Part shown: one piece after another, positions 50,788 through 59,729 of the stretch | Layout: every line of letters begins with the position of its first letter | Numbering within the stretch: the first letter of the stretch is position 1 | NCBI RefSeq assembly: GCF_043641925.1 | Contig: NZ_JBHZRU010000022.1 | Span: forward strand, 1 to 64,000 | Reading direction: 5' to 3' | Length of the DNA stretch: 64,000 bases | Source: Paenisporosarcina quisquiliarum_A | Lineage (GTDB): Bacteria > Bacillota > Bacilli > Bacillales_A > Planococcaceae | Made by a program: the position numbers and the translations under genes | Notes under the pieces: model-generated | Databases searched by the model: none | What the model was told of the DNA's origin: nothing | What the model saw: the letters and a program-made list of their open reading frames with translations, nothing else

Positions 50788-52308
50788 CTAAAGAAAATTT
50801 AATGTTATCTTACCATTTGTTAATTCCAATTTCGCATTAAAGGTTTTACCGGATTTTGCTACAAAACCTTTTACAATGTCCGTTGATCCTTTAACACACA
50901 AGTCTTCTATATGCTTTACACTTAGCCTTTTTTTCAAAAAAATCGCAGGGAATGTTTGTTTACAGCCCGCCTTATAAGCTGAACATCCATAAAAATTCTT
51001 CCTTGAAATGATCGTTCCTTTTTTACAAGTTGGACATGGCGCTACTTCTTTTCTTGTTGAGGTGTTTTCAATGGTCATGTGAAAAGTTTTTTCATTTAAT
51101 TGAGTCGGCACATCTAGAATGAGTTGGTTTAAATACTTAGCTATACTTCCTAAAAAGAGCTCAGACGAACCTTGTCCATTTCCAATTTTCCGTAAATAGC
51201 TCTCCCACTTCGCAGTCATCACTGGACTTGCTAATAGATTGCCATCAATGGCTTCGCATAAGACTCTTCCCTTTTCAGTAATGTTCACAATATTTCTTTT
51301 CACTTCAATATAGCCGTGTCGTTTGATTGTTTCAATTATTCCGCTTCGTGTAGCTTCCGTGCCTAGTCCTTCCACCTCTTTTAATATGTCCGTATCTATT
51401 TGGTCTTCAACAAATTTCCCACAAGTTTTCATCATGGCAATCAGTTGCCCTTCGGTATATGGCTTCGGCGGTGAAGTTTTACCTTCTTGAATAGTTGCTT
51501 TACTTTTTACTTCTTCATGAAGTTTCAATTGAGGTAAAGTTGGTTCTTTAGTAGATGCAGGTTCCTTTTCATTTGAAAATAAAGATTTCCAGCCTTTATC
51601 AATTTCTGTTTTTCCAGTGGAATGAAAAGCCAGTCCATTTACGTCTGTTTGTACGTTTGTTTCTTGATATAAATAATTGGTATGGAACATCGCGAGAGTC
51701 GTTCGAACCACTTCTTCGTATAAATTACGTTCGTCAGGTGCCAATCCAGCTAAAACTTTGTCACTCGGAATTTTTTTGGTGGGGATAATGGCGTAATGTT
51801 CTTGAACTTTCGTATTGTCGACATAACGACTATTTGCTTTTCGCGATGCTACTTCAAATGGTTGTTGAATTATTTTTTGATAAGATTCTACTTGGTTTTC
51901 GAGATATGCAAACTCATTTAGTGTTATAAATTGTGTGTCAGTCCTCGGGTAAGTCACTAATTTCTTTTCATACAATTTTTGCATCGTTGAAAGAACTTTT
52001 GCTGGACTATACTTCCACTTGCGATTTGCCGTTGCTTGCAGAGTAGACAATGCATGCAATTTTGGTGGAAGTATTCTTTTATCTTCCGTTTTAAGTTTTG
52101 TAATCACACCAGGAATTGTTCCATCAATTACGTGTTTTGTTAATAGTTCTTGGGCTTCTTCCCGCGTCTTATACTTACCTTTGACTTTACCTTTATATAC
52201 ACCGTGTTCGGCTTTAAAGACTCCCTCTAATTCAAAAAATGGCTCTGGATTAAAACGTTCGATTTCTAATGCACGCTGATATATCAAATAAACAGTAGGT
52301 GATTGCAC
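50788..52308 (-). pseudogene. topB: DNA topoisomerase III, 5' part missing
   Basis: 506 codons of a type IA topoisomerase. The frame begins at VQSPTVYLIYQRALEIERFN, which in intact TopB lies ~190-200 residues in (GRVQSPT), so the entire TOPRIM domain is absent. The catalytic tyrosine motif LVTYPRTDTQFIT is present, as are TEGQLIAMMKTCGKFVEDQ, LGTEATRSGIIETIKRHGY and the C-terminal zinc segment (CPTCKKGTIISRKNFYGCSA). Without TOPRIM it cannot cut DNA. The break coincides with the edge of the recombinase operon at 52309, so an insertion caused it. The missing part is not found elsewhere in the window. Confidence 0.9.
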
Positions 52309-52360
52309 TTGTATAACTCTTTTAGGGTGTTATTAAAAAAACAAGTGGATTTAGCACTTT

Positions 52361-52410
52361 AACCCTTACTTAATCCTTACTTACAAGCAATTTATTAATA
52401 CTTGAGTATT
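52361..52410 (+). promoter_or_regulatory. Repeats at the element end, candidate recombinase or regulator sites
   Basis: AACCCTTACTT (52361-52371) and AATCCTTACTT (52372-52382) are direct repeats with an 11-base period; AATACT TG AGTATT (52397-52410) is an inverted repeat. They lie 50-100 bases inside the break in topB. A TATAAT at about 52433 could be the -10 of the operon promoter, but no good -35 at 17 bases was found. Binding is inferred. Confidence 0.4.
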
Positions 52411-52495
52411 TAACCAAAAAATGAATTCTAGGTTATAATCACTTTATAGGATTTTTGTTAAATTATTTTGTTTATTAATGAAAGAGGGTAAATAG

Positions 52496-53800
52496 ATGGA
52501 ATTATATGTAGTTCGGGAATATGACATATTAGAAGTAAATGGAGAAGTTGAAACTTATATTTCAACAATTGGAATTGGCATTAAGAATACAAGAACAAAT
52601 ATTATCTATCCCTCACCAATTACAAATTTTATAAAATCAATGTATAGAAATAAAGGTAAATCCCTAAGCAGCCAACGAAATAGTGCATATGCAGTAACTA
52701 GATTTTTAAATTACATAACACGTCAAATTAGTGAAGAAAATAATGATTTTATAGATTTAAAAAATATTGGTTTATGTGGTCTAGGATTAATTCATGGTTC
52801 ACAATATATTTCTTTTTTATCCTTAAAAGTTAATGCAGGGAGTCTTTCCACTAACTATGTTAATGACCAGATGCAATATTTAATCAAGTTTTACTACTGG
52901 TTAAAAATCCAAGGAATTATCCATGACGATTTTAAGATTGAATACAAATCTATAAAAAGAGGGAATTTTGAGAGAATAGTTGAGGTCAACCCCTTCGACA
53001 ATTTTGAACTAGGTACTATTTTAACTGGTAGAGATGAAAGAGTTTTAAATAAATTATCGGATTTCGGTTCAAACAGATATAATCTGACTATAAAATTTAT
53101 CAACATTGCCAGAAATGTTGCACCAGAAATTGTTTTAGGCATATGTTTTCAGTTTTTTGGAGGAGTAAGAAGATCCGAGGTAGTGAACTTAACACGTCAA
53201 AGTATAATAAATCACGGAGATGGGTTAATCCTACATATAAGAGATAATCAAAAATTGCTATTTCCCAATGTAAAAAATACTTCTGATATTCAAGTGAAGA
53301 CACCAAGGAATCAAACTCTTTTAATGAATGACTTAATGTTAAACATTTATAAAGAACATTTAAGTAGACTTGATGGTTTTAAAAGAAAAAACAATAATTC
53401 AAATGTTTTGTTTGCTTCTGAACATACTGGTTTGCCTATAACAGGAAAGCAATATCATTCTAAATTTATGAAAGTAAAAAAAGCTTTATTAAATACTCTT
53501 AGTACAGAAGAAAACATAAATGACTACCTATTGTTAGCTGAAACTAGCTGGTCTACTCACATCGGTAGGGGTATATTTACTAACTTTTTACTTGATCTTG
53601 GACTTAATCCAACTCAAATAGCTATAGCAAGGGGTGATAGAAATATAAACTCTGCACTGGCATATGTTGATGAAAAGACCGCTATTGAAAATATGAAAGT
53701 GGCTATCAATAATATTCGCGAGGCTTACGAAAAAAGAGAATCAATAATTAATTCAGAGACATTAAAAAAGTGGAGAGAGGTGGAAAATGGATATTTCTAA
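52496..53800 (+). CDS. Tyrosine recombinase, first of the trio (434 aa)
   Basis: Phage-integrase-fold recombinase with an N-terminal core-binding region (residues ~50-170; SLSSQRNSAYAVTRFLNYIT) and a catalytic domain. Catalytic residues visible: Arg I in FGGVRRSEVVNL, the beta-hairpin Lys in QVKTPRNQTL, HxxR in WSTHIGRGIF, and the nucleophile in SALAYVDEKT. The usual second His is replaced in ARGDRN. ATG 52496 follows GAAAGAGGG. It overlaps the next gene by 14 bases. Size and neighbours resemble the first recombinase (GmtY) of gamma-mobile-trio elements; TnpA of Tn554 is a more distant comparison. Confidence 0.88.
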   Translation: MELYVVREYDILEVNGEVETYISTIGIGIKNTRTNIIYPSPITNFIKSMYRNKGKSLSSQRNSAYAVTRFLNYITRQISEENNDFIDLKNIGLCGLGLIHGSQYISFLSLKVNAGSLSTNYVNDQMQYLIKFYYWLKIQGIIHDDFKIEYKSIKRGNFERIVEVNPFDNFELGTILTGRDERVLNKLSDFGSNRYNLTIKFINIARNVAPEIVLGICFQFFGGVRRSEVVNLTRQSIINHGDGLILHIRDNQKLLFPNVKNTSDIQVKTPRNQTLLMNDLMLNIYKEHLSRLDGFKRKNNNSNVLFASEHTGLPITGKQYHSKFMKVKKALLNTLSTEENINDYLLLAETSWSTHIGRGIFTNFLLDLGLNPTQIAIARGDRNINSALAYVDEKTAIENMKVAINNIREAYEKRESIINSETLKKWREVENGYF

Positions 53801-56714
53801 GGAAAAATTATACCGAAAATTTGAGATAGCAAAACTTCTGGAAGTTTCATATACAGGTAAATTAAAAAAGATATTTAAAGAATATAATTTCCATCCTGTT
53901 CTGACCGATGAAAATAATATTGAATATTATCAGGCAAGTGTATTAGAATTTTTAATTAATAAACAGAATGAGCTTTACCAATATTTCAATGAAACTTATT
54001 ATACCTATGCCGAAACAATATCACTATCACTAAATGTAACTTCATATGACTTGAATTTATCTAACCCTATAGAAATACCAAATCTAATAAAGATCAAGAA
54101 ATTTCAATATTCTAGGCTCGGATATGAAATAAAAGCACTTAATAAAAGAATCGAACAAAAAGAAATTCTTCAGACATCATCCTCCTATTCAACCAGAGAA
54201 GTTTTGTTATTATTCAATTTTAGAGATATTGAAAAACTTTTAAAAGAGAATAATATTGAACCAATAATAAAAAAACAAGTTGGTAGAAAATTCTATAGGT
54301 GGAGCAAAAAAGAAATTGACAATTTATTAATAGAAAGAACAAAACAATACAACTATTTCGACAAAAACTTTTTGACAAATAACGAGGTGAAAGAATTATT
54401 AAATATTACATTGATTAATAGTATTTTGATAAAGAAAGCGAATTTAGTTACTGAGAAGCTACCTTCACTTATAAAATATAATCGTTTTCAAAGTACGCAC
54501 ATTGTCTATACCAAAAATTCAATTATGGAATATATTGAATTTAAAAAAGAAAAAGAAAAAAATATATTAAAATCTAAACTAGAAAAGAAAAAGAAGATTA
54601 ATTTAAAAAATGAAATGTTATTAAATAATTTCATTACATTAACCAATATTAGTGATTTATTGGGATTATCATTACAAATTACGAAAGAAGTCTTAAAAGA
54701 GAATGATTTAGAACCAAAGTATATAAATAATAGTGGTAAACACTATTTAAAGAGTGCTATTCACTTACTTAAGGAAAACCAAGATCTTCTCTATAAAACA
54801 TTTGAAAAAGAGTACATGACAATGAATGAGATACGTTCAGAAAAAAAAATCGGATTAAAACCATATCGTAATTTAACCTCCATATCGGTTCCTAAAATCA
54901 TCATGAAAGGCAAATATAAATCGAAAATTTATGTTTACCCTAAAGTTGAGATTGAGGAATTATATGTTATTCGTAAAAAAGAACAGCACTTAAAAGAAAT
55001 ACTAAAAGATGTAAGTATTCCCTTCCCTGTTTTTGAAAAATTAATATCTGAAAAAGGTATTAACTTCTCACCTAATGCAACATTAACTAAAAAATATTGG
55101 ACTTCTTTTGTGAGACAAAAGTTAAATAAAACCCAAGGTAGTAAGGCTAATGTAAAAGTTCTAATTAATCGTTTAGTAACAATTACAGGTATAATTGCTA
55201 ACTCGACAATAGAAAAAGAGATATTTTCCTATTCAACAAATGAATTAAATTTATTGTTTTTTAACACTGAATTATATCTTGATTATCAAGTAGTCATTTT
55301 CTCGTTTTTTAATGTAATTAACGATGAGACACATTTTAATATATTTGATTTCGCGAAACTTAAGAATCCTAATATAGTTAGAAGAAGTAAAGTGACTAAC
55401 AATAAACAAGTATACTCACCTAAGCAGTTTATAGAACTTTTAGATTATGCAAGTAAAGTAGAATTACATAAACAAAATGCAATTATTGATATTAATAATG
55501 CTTTAAAAAATATAAAAAAATACAAAAAATATGACTCGGCTTGGCTTTATGTTTTACTCCACTTGAATAACGGATGGCGGTCTTCTGATTTTACTTATAA
55601 AATCCCAAGGTTGGAATTACCACCGAATATTAGTATTAATACAGATTTTTCAAAAAATCCTTTAAGTTCTAAGGAAGCAAAACTCATCATAGTTCAACTT
55701 TCAAGTAAATTACAGTCTTTCAAACATTCTAAAAACAGGAAATCAAATTACTTCTTTTGTTCTGAAGAACTAGAATATCCTCTCGCAAATGCTTTGATGA
55801 TTTGTGAATTAAGAACAAGGTTAATAAATCCGAATAATATACATCTGATTGATTTTATGAATGAGGATAATGAGATGCTTACTGGTACTCAAAATTTATT
55901 TTTCAGTAATTATAGCAAGGATTTTAAATTTGGATCATTAAAAATGAATCGTACTTTCATGGGATTAATGACTGATGTAATTAAGAAAAAAACAAATAGA
56001 AATCCTTTAGAAATTACAAAATTCATTCGAAATCACACTGATATAGAAACTACAAATGTTTACATTGATATTCCTCAAGAACACTTGGACTATATTTCTA
56101 GTCAACTTTTTGATAAAGGATATTTTGGATATACGTATGACCTATTTTTAAAAGTATTACTTGAATCTGATCAAAACGATCCTATTAGTTCTATAAATAA
56201 ATCCAATATTATTAAAAATGTATTTGGTGATATTTATAATATTGAAAACTTATCAAAATATATAAACCACTTAGAGAAGGAAGATGAAGCGCTCCTTAAT
56301 TACTTGAAAACTTTAACAAAAAAAGAACTTCTTGAAAAAATGCTTTTAATAAACCTTGGACAACTTCCTGCAAAAGAAGAGAATTATCAATGCATTTTTG
56401 GGAAGTGCATTTTTTTAGAAAGAGATTGTAGCAGGTGCCCTTTCTCTATTCCCCATTTTTATGCTTTAACCAAAATCGGTGAAAACATAGTAAAACGTCT
56501 TAATGATTATAAAGAAATTCATAATAACTCTATGTATCTAGGAGAAAAAGTAAGAATTTCAAATTTACTAATTTCAGATCTATTAATATTAAGCTACGCT
56601 AAAGAAAAGTTTGGAGAAGATGTCTTAAGTGCATTTATTAACATTGAGTATGCAGAGTTAAAGAAACAAATAAAATCACTACCTAATCCATATGAATATA
56701 TGTCAAATCAATAG
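53787..56714 (+). CDS. Very large recombinase-like protein with tandem HTH modules (975 aa)
   Basis: The N-terminal ~390 residues contain four or five similar helix-turn-helix units. Examples are KFEIAKLLEVS (res ~10), STREVLLLFNF (~133), LTNNEVKELLNIT (~195), LTNISDLLGLSLQ (~290) and MTMNEIRSEKKIG (~350), several followed by LKENNIEP or LKENDLEP. The C-terminal half is a tyrosine-recombinase domain: Arg in LNNGWRSSDF, a second Arg in LKMNRTFMG (Lys where His is usual), His in FIRNHTDIETTNVYID and the likely nucleophile Tyr there. A Cys4 knuckle (CIFGKCIFLERDCSRC) lies near residue 870-885. Size and position suggest GmtZ-like function. A domain this modular probably reads long DNA sites. Confidence 0.78.
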   Translation: MDISKEKLYRKFEIAKLLEVSYTGKLKKIFKEYNFHPVLTDENNIEYYQASVLEFLINKQNELYQYFNETYYTYAETISLSLNVTSYDLNLSNPIEIPNLIKIKKFQYSRLGYEIKALNKRIEQKEILQTSSSYSTREVLLLFNFRDIEKLLKENNIEPIIKKQVGRKFYRWSKKEIDNLLIERTKQYNYFDKNFLTNNEVKELLNITLINSILIKKANLVTEKLPSLIKYNRFQSTHIVYTKNSIMEYIEFKKEKEKNILKSKLEKKKKINLKNEMLLNNFITLTNISDLLGLSLQITKEVLKENDLEPKYINNSGKHYLKSAIHLLKENQDLLYKTFEKEYMTMNEIRSEKKIGLKPYRNLTSISVPKIIMKGKYKSKIYVYPKVEIEELYVIRKKEQHLKEILKDVSIPFPVFEKLISEKGINFSPNATLTKKYWTSFVRQKLNKTQGSKANVKVLINRLVTITGIIANSTIEKEIFSYSTNELNLLFFNTELYLDYQVVIFSFFNVINDETHFNIFDFAKLKNPNIVRRSKVTNNKQVYSPKQFIELLDYASKVELHKQNAIIDINNALKNIKKYKKYDSAWLYVLLHLNNGWRSSDFTYKIPRLELPPNISINTDFSKNPLSSKEAKLIIVQLSSKLQSFKHSKNRKSNYFFCSEELEYPLANALMICELRTRLINPNNIHLIDFMNEDNEMLTGTQNLFFSNYSKDFKFGSLKMNRTFMGLMTDVIKKKTNRNPLEITKFIRNHTDIETTNVYIDIPQEHLDYISSQLFDKGYFGYTYDLFLKVLLESDQNDPISSINKSNIIKNVFGDIYNIENLSKYINHLEKEDEALLNYLKTLTKKELLEKMLLINLGQLPAKEENYQCIFGKCIFLERDCSRCPFSIPHFYALTKIGENIVKRLNDYKEIHNNSMYLGEKVRISNLLISDLLILSYAKEKFGEDVLSAFINIEYAELKKQIKSLPNPYEYMSNQ

Positions 56715-56723
56715 AGGTAAAAA

Positions 56724-58418
56724 ATGCTGAATATAAAGAGCGAAGAGATTGAATTGCTTGAGATTTATGTTAACGAAGAATTTGACTTAACACGTTCAAT
56801 TTTTGAGTCGAAGGAGATATTAACTAAATACTCAAATGAAAATCATTTTAATCAATGTGATTTTGATGAAGATTTATGGACTTTACATGATGAATCTCAA
56901 AAAACAAATCGTTACATAAACTTTGACCGACTAACTAACCTTAATTTCAAATCCGAACACAATTTTAAAACTATTATAAAATGCTGGGCTTCTACTTTAA
57001 TTGATCGAGGATACGTTTCAGGTACTACTACTTTAACGGTAAAAAAGCTCTTGAAAACTCTTACAATATCGAATGGATTTTCACAGAATTTTATTGAAGA
57101 AACTTTTGAATTTTTATTGAATAGAAGTGAAAGATCCCAATTATTTCTTTGCAATGCAATTCTAAACTTTATTGATTATTATCCATTAATAGATGAAGAA
57201 GGTATCTACACAGAAAAAATATGGGAAATAAAATCAAAGATTCAGATTAGTATTGGTATTAGAGAAATTCCAAGCTCACATGATATATTAAAATTTTCAC
57301 TGGTAGTTGAGGATTATTTTAAAATTAATTTATCTGATGAGTACTATCGTAAATACTTCTGTATTTATCTTTGGTGGAATCTCACAACTATAATACCTTT
57401 AAGAATTTCAGAGTTCTGTGATATAGATAGAAATAGTTTACTTGAGAAAAAAGATGGATTTTTTTTAAAGTTACCTAGAAAAAAACAAAATAGTCGTAGA
57501 ATACAGGTTATTGATACGATTTTGATACCAAAAGAATTGGGTCTAGCAATAAAAAAATATTTAGACGTCACTGATAAATATGGTAAATCAACCACCCTGC
57601 TTTCGTATGTGTCCTTACCGATTGAAAAGTTTTATATTAATCTAAAGATTGATTCAAATTCCTTCAGTACAAGAACAATGTCAAGAATATTAAATGACTT
57701 TTATACCGAGATTGTTTCCAAAAAATACGGATTTCGAATAATGGATCAAGAAAACATAAAACTAATTGAAACCGCATCATCTCTAAATAAAGTTATTAAC
57801 AGAAAAATAAGACCTAATGATACACGACATTTGGCCTTTTTAAATCTTATGACCCAAGGCTATCATCCAGTTGAAATTGCTAGATTAGGGGGGCATGTCT
57901 CTATTTATTCTCAATACCATTATCATCAACATTTAGAATATTGGGTTGACTCTGAGGTAATGGAGTTAATGCTTAAGTTTAATTTAAACAGGAATATTGG
58001 CCAACTAACAAAAGATATATTTGATGAAAATAAATTCAAAGAAAAGTTCATATTAAGACCCAACGAGAATAAAGATGTTAAAATCCCTTTGAGTATTGGG
58101 TATTGTACGGATCCAACACAAAATTGCAAAGTTGAAGAGCATGTTTTTTGCGATGCATGGCGCATTTCATTTGATGAATATAAAGAGAAGGCAGAATATA
58201 TTAAGAGAATAATTAATGAAAAAGAAAGTAACGCAAAACTACTAGTACACAATTTAATCAATCTTAATCAAATAGCTATTAAAGGATTTAAGAGTGACCT
58301 TAACTCCGAAGATAATGTCTTATTTAATCGAGAATTACAAGAAACTTCCAAGCAGTTAAAGCATTCTTTATATCAACTAGCTATGTTAAAAGAGAAGGTG
58401 ACAACGAATGAGTACTAA
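56724..58418 (+). CDS. Tyrosine recombinase, third of the trio (564 aa)
   Basis: Recombinase with an N-terminal helical region and a C-terminal catalytic domain: Arg I in IIPLRISEFCDI, hairpin Lys/Arg in LPRKKQNSRR, Arg II in RPNDTRHLAF (Asn at the usual His position), then IARLGGHVSI and the nucleophile region SQYHYHQH. A Cys/His-rich segment follows (YCTDPTQNCKVEEHVFC), as in the TnpB protein of Tn554-like elements. It starts nine bases after the previous gene with AGAGGT, and overlaps the next by 11 bases. It is not a duplicate of either partner. Confidence 0.83.
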   Translation: MLNIKSEEIELLEIYVNEEFDLTRSIFESKEILTKYSNENHFNQCDFDEDLWTLHDESQKTNRYINFDRLTNLNFKSEHNFKTIIKCWASTLIDRGYVSGTTTLTVKKLLKTLTISNGFSQNFIEETFEFLLNRSERSQLFLCNAILNFIDYYPLIDEEGIYTEKIWEIKSKIQISIGIREIPSSHDILKFSLVVEDYFKINLSDEYYRKYFCIYLWWNLTTIIPLRISEFCDIDRNSLLEKKDGFFLKLPRKKQNSRRIQVIDTILIPKELGLAIKKYLDVTDKYGKSTTLLSYVSLPIEKFYINLKIDSNSFSTRTMSRILNDFYTEIVSKKYGFRIMDQENIKLIETASSLNKVINRKIRPNDTRHLAFLNLMTQGYHPVEIARLGGHVSIYSQYHYHQHLEYWVDSEVMELMLKFNLNRNIGQLTKDIFDENKFKEKFILRPNENKDVKIPLSIGYCTDPTQNCKVEEHVFCDAWRISFDEYKEKAEYIKRIINEKESNAKLLVHNLINLNQIAIKGFKSDLNSEDNVLFNRELQETSKQLKHSLYQLAMLKEKVTTNEY

Positions 58419-59154
58419 AGGACGAAAGCCTCAAATTTATCCAGGTGAAATAATTGATAAAATAATATACCAATATCTCCAATTAAATAAAAATACAGGT
58501 CTTATTAAATATTTAGATGTACATCGATTTTCTCAAGAACTTTTTAATAAAGGTGAAACCTTAAACAACTTTAGTGAAGATTTTTGGAGAAAACCAGGAA
58601 GACAAGGAAGGAAAGCAATTGATGGAGCAAATGAAGTGCTTGAACACACAATTTCTGTATCAGGTATATCAGAGGACAAAGTAATTGATTCGATTGATGC
58701 AGTAAACAAATTCTTTATTGGTAAAAATGAAAATAAAGAGAAACTTATAGGCGCATTACTTATTAATGAAAACAAACTCAAAAAATATATTCTGAAAAAC
58801 CAAAAAATCGAATCCGATTTAAAAAAACGCATCAATGAGATCGAACTTTTAAAAGGAGTAAACCAAAACTACTTAAAGATGCTAAATGAATACGAAAAGA
58901 TTTTTTTTCAGTGGCTTGATGCTAGTAGCCATGAAGATGTACCATTAATTAATTTAATTACCACCGGTAAAACAAGAAATAAAGTTGTGCAACATTTGTT
59001 TAATACTATGTTTAGTGAAAATCCGAATCAGGGATATGAGAAATTCCAGGAGTTCAGGAAAAATATAAGGAAAGAAGAACTTAATAATAATACAAAAATT
59101 GTATCCTTTAGAGAAAAGAAAGAAAACTCACTTATTGAGGATTTTAATCTCTAA
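58408..59154 (+). CDS. Accessory coiled-coil protein of the recombinase operon (248 aa)
   Basis: Fourth operon gene, overlapping the third recombinase by 11 bases. An N-terminal basic segment (STKGRKPQIYPGEIIDKIIY, FWRKPGRQGRKAIDGANEVL) could bind DNA. A long helical, coiled-coil-like middle follows (NKLKKYILKNQKIESDLKKR). No catalytic motif. By position it corresponds to TnpC of Tn554 or GmtX of gamma-mobile-trio elements, small partners needed for or aiding transposition, but sequence similarity was not established. Confidence 0.7.
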   Translation: MSTKGRKPQIYPGEIIDKIIYQYLQLNKNTGLIKYLDVHRFSQELFNKGETLNNFSEDFWRKPGRQGRKAIDGANEVLEHTISVSGISEDKVIDSIDAVNKFFIGKNENKEKLIGALLINENKLKKYILKNQKIESDLKKRINEIELLKGVNQNYLKMLNEYEKIFFQWLDASSHEDVPLINLITTGKTRNKVVQHLFNTMFSENPNQGYEKFQEFRKNIRKEELNNNTKIVSFREKKENSLIEDFNL

Positions 59155-59163
59155 CCTTATTCA

Positions 59164-59206
59164 AAGTAATTACTCATTCTTAAAACTAAAGGAGGGTAAT
59201 TACTTT
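59164..59206 (+). terminator. Terminator of the recombinase operon
   Basis: AAGTAATTAC at 59164-59173 pairs with GTAATTACTT, followed by T7; it works for both the operon and the convergent XRE gene. Confidence 0.75.
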
Positions 59207-59243
59207 TTTTCTTGGACTAATTGTGACTTCTTATGATAAGTGT

Positions 59244-59594
59244 TTAGGGGTTTTTATATGTTTCCAATATTTCTTTAGCTATCTTATGAATTAGTTTTAT
59301 ATCTTTCTCAGTTTTATCTGTAAGCAAATTAACTAACATACTAATCGCTTGTTTTTTATAAATATAATCTTCATCGATATTCAAATTGAAGTTAAAAATA
59401 GATTTAGGATCTTCTTCTAAACCATTAATGACTTTTTCTAATGTCTGCAAAGTAATATTTCTATCGCCTCTTTCGATCCCCGCTAGAAATGAAGTTTGGA
59501 GTCCAGACTTTTCCGCTAATTCCTCCTGCGTTAAATTATTTATTTTTCTTATTTCTCTTATATTAATTCCTACAAGTTTAATTAAATTATCCAT
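59244..59594 (-). CDS. XRE/C-protein-like transcriptional regulator
   Basis: 116-aa protein. The lambda-repressor-type HTH occupies residues 5-65 (IREIRKINNLTQEELAEKSG, LQTSFLAGIERGDRNITLQT), closely resembling restriction-control C proteins and SinR-like regulators. A ~50-residue helical tail follows. ATG 59594 follows AGAGAGGTG. It is divergent from the DGQHR gene; a palindrome inside the shared intergenic region is its probable operator. Confidence 0.9.
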   Translation of the reverse strand: MDNLIKLVGINIREIRKINNLTQEELAEKSGLQTSFLAGIERGDRNITLQTLEKVINGLEEDPKSIFNFNLNIDEDYIYKKQAISMLVNLLTDKTEKDIKLIHKIAKEILETYKNP

Positions 59595-59663
59595 AATAAT
59601 CACCTCTCTTTAAGAGTAGGTGAGCCTTATTCCAGTAAACAGATGAATATGATATAACTTCCA

Positions 59664-59692
59664 TTGAAAAATGTACTTATAAGTACTATATT
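59664..59692 (+). promoter_or_regulatory. Sigma-A promoter with a palindromic operator in its spacer
   Basis: TTGAAA (59664-59669) and TATATT (59687-59692) are separated by exactly 17 bases. The spacer holds GTACTTATAAGTAC (59673-59686), a perfect 14-base palindrome. A repressor bound here would block RNA polymerase. The promoter points to the DGQHR gene starting at 59730; the XRE protein is the obvious candidate to bind it. Confidence 0.75.
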
Positions 59693-59729
59693 CATAAAAG
59701 TGAATGTGAAAAAGGAGAAGTGTATTTTT

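Larger units (their letters stand above)
52309..59206 (+). mobile_element. Mobile element with a tyrosine-recombinase trio, left end inside topB
   Basis: The element starts where topB homology ends (~52309) and carries four same-strand genes with overlapping ends, all clearly richer in A/T and in AGA and ATA codons than the genes to the left. The recombinase operon ends with a terminator at 59164-59206. The full element probably extends further, through the XRE/DGQHR pair and perhaps beyond the window, since no topB 5' part reappears by 64000. The right end is therefore unknown; the end given is that of the operon. Confidence 0.75.
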
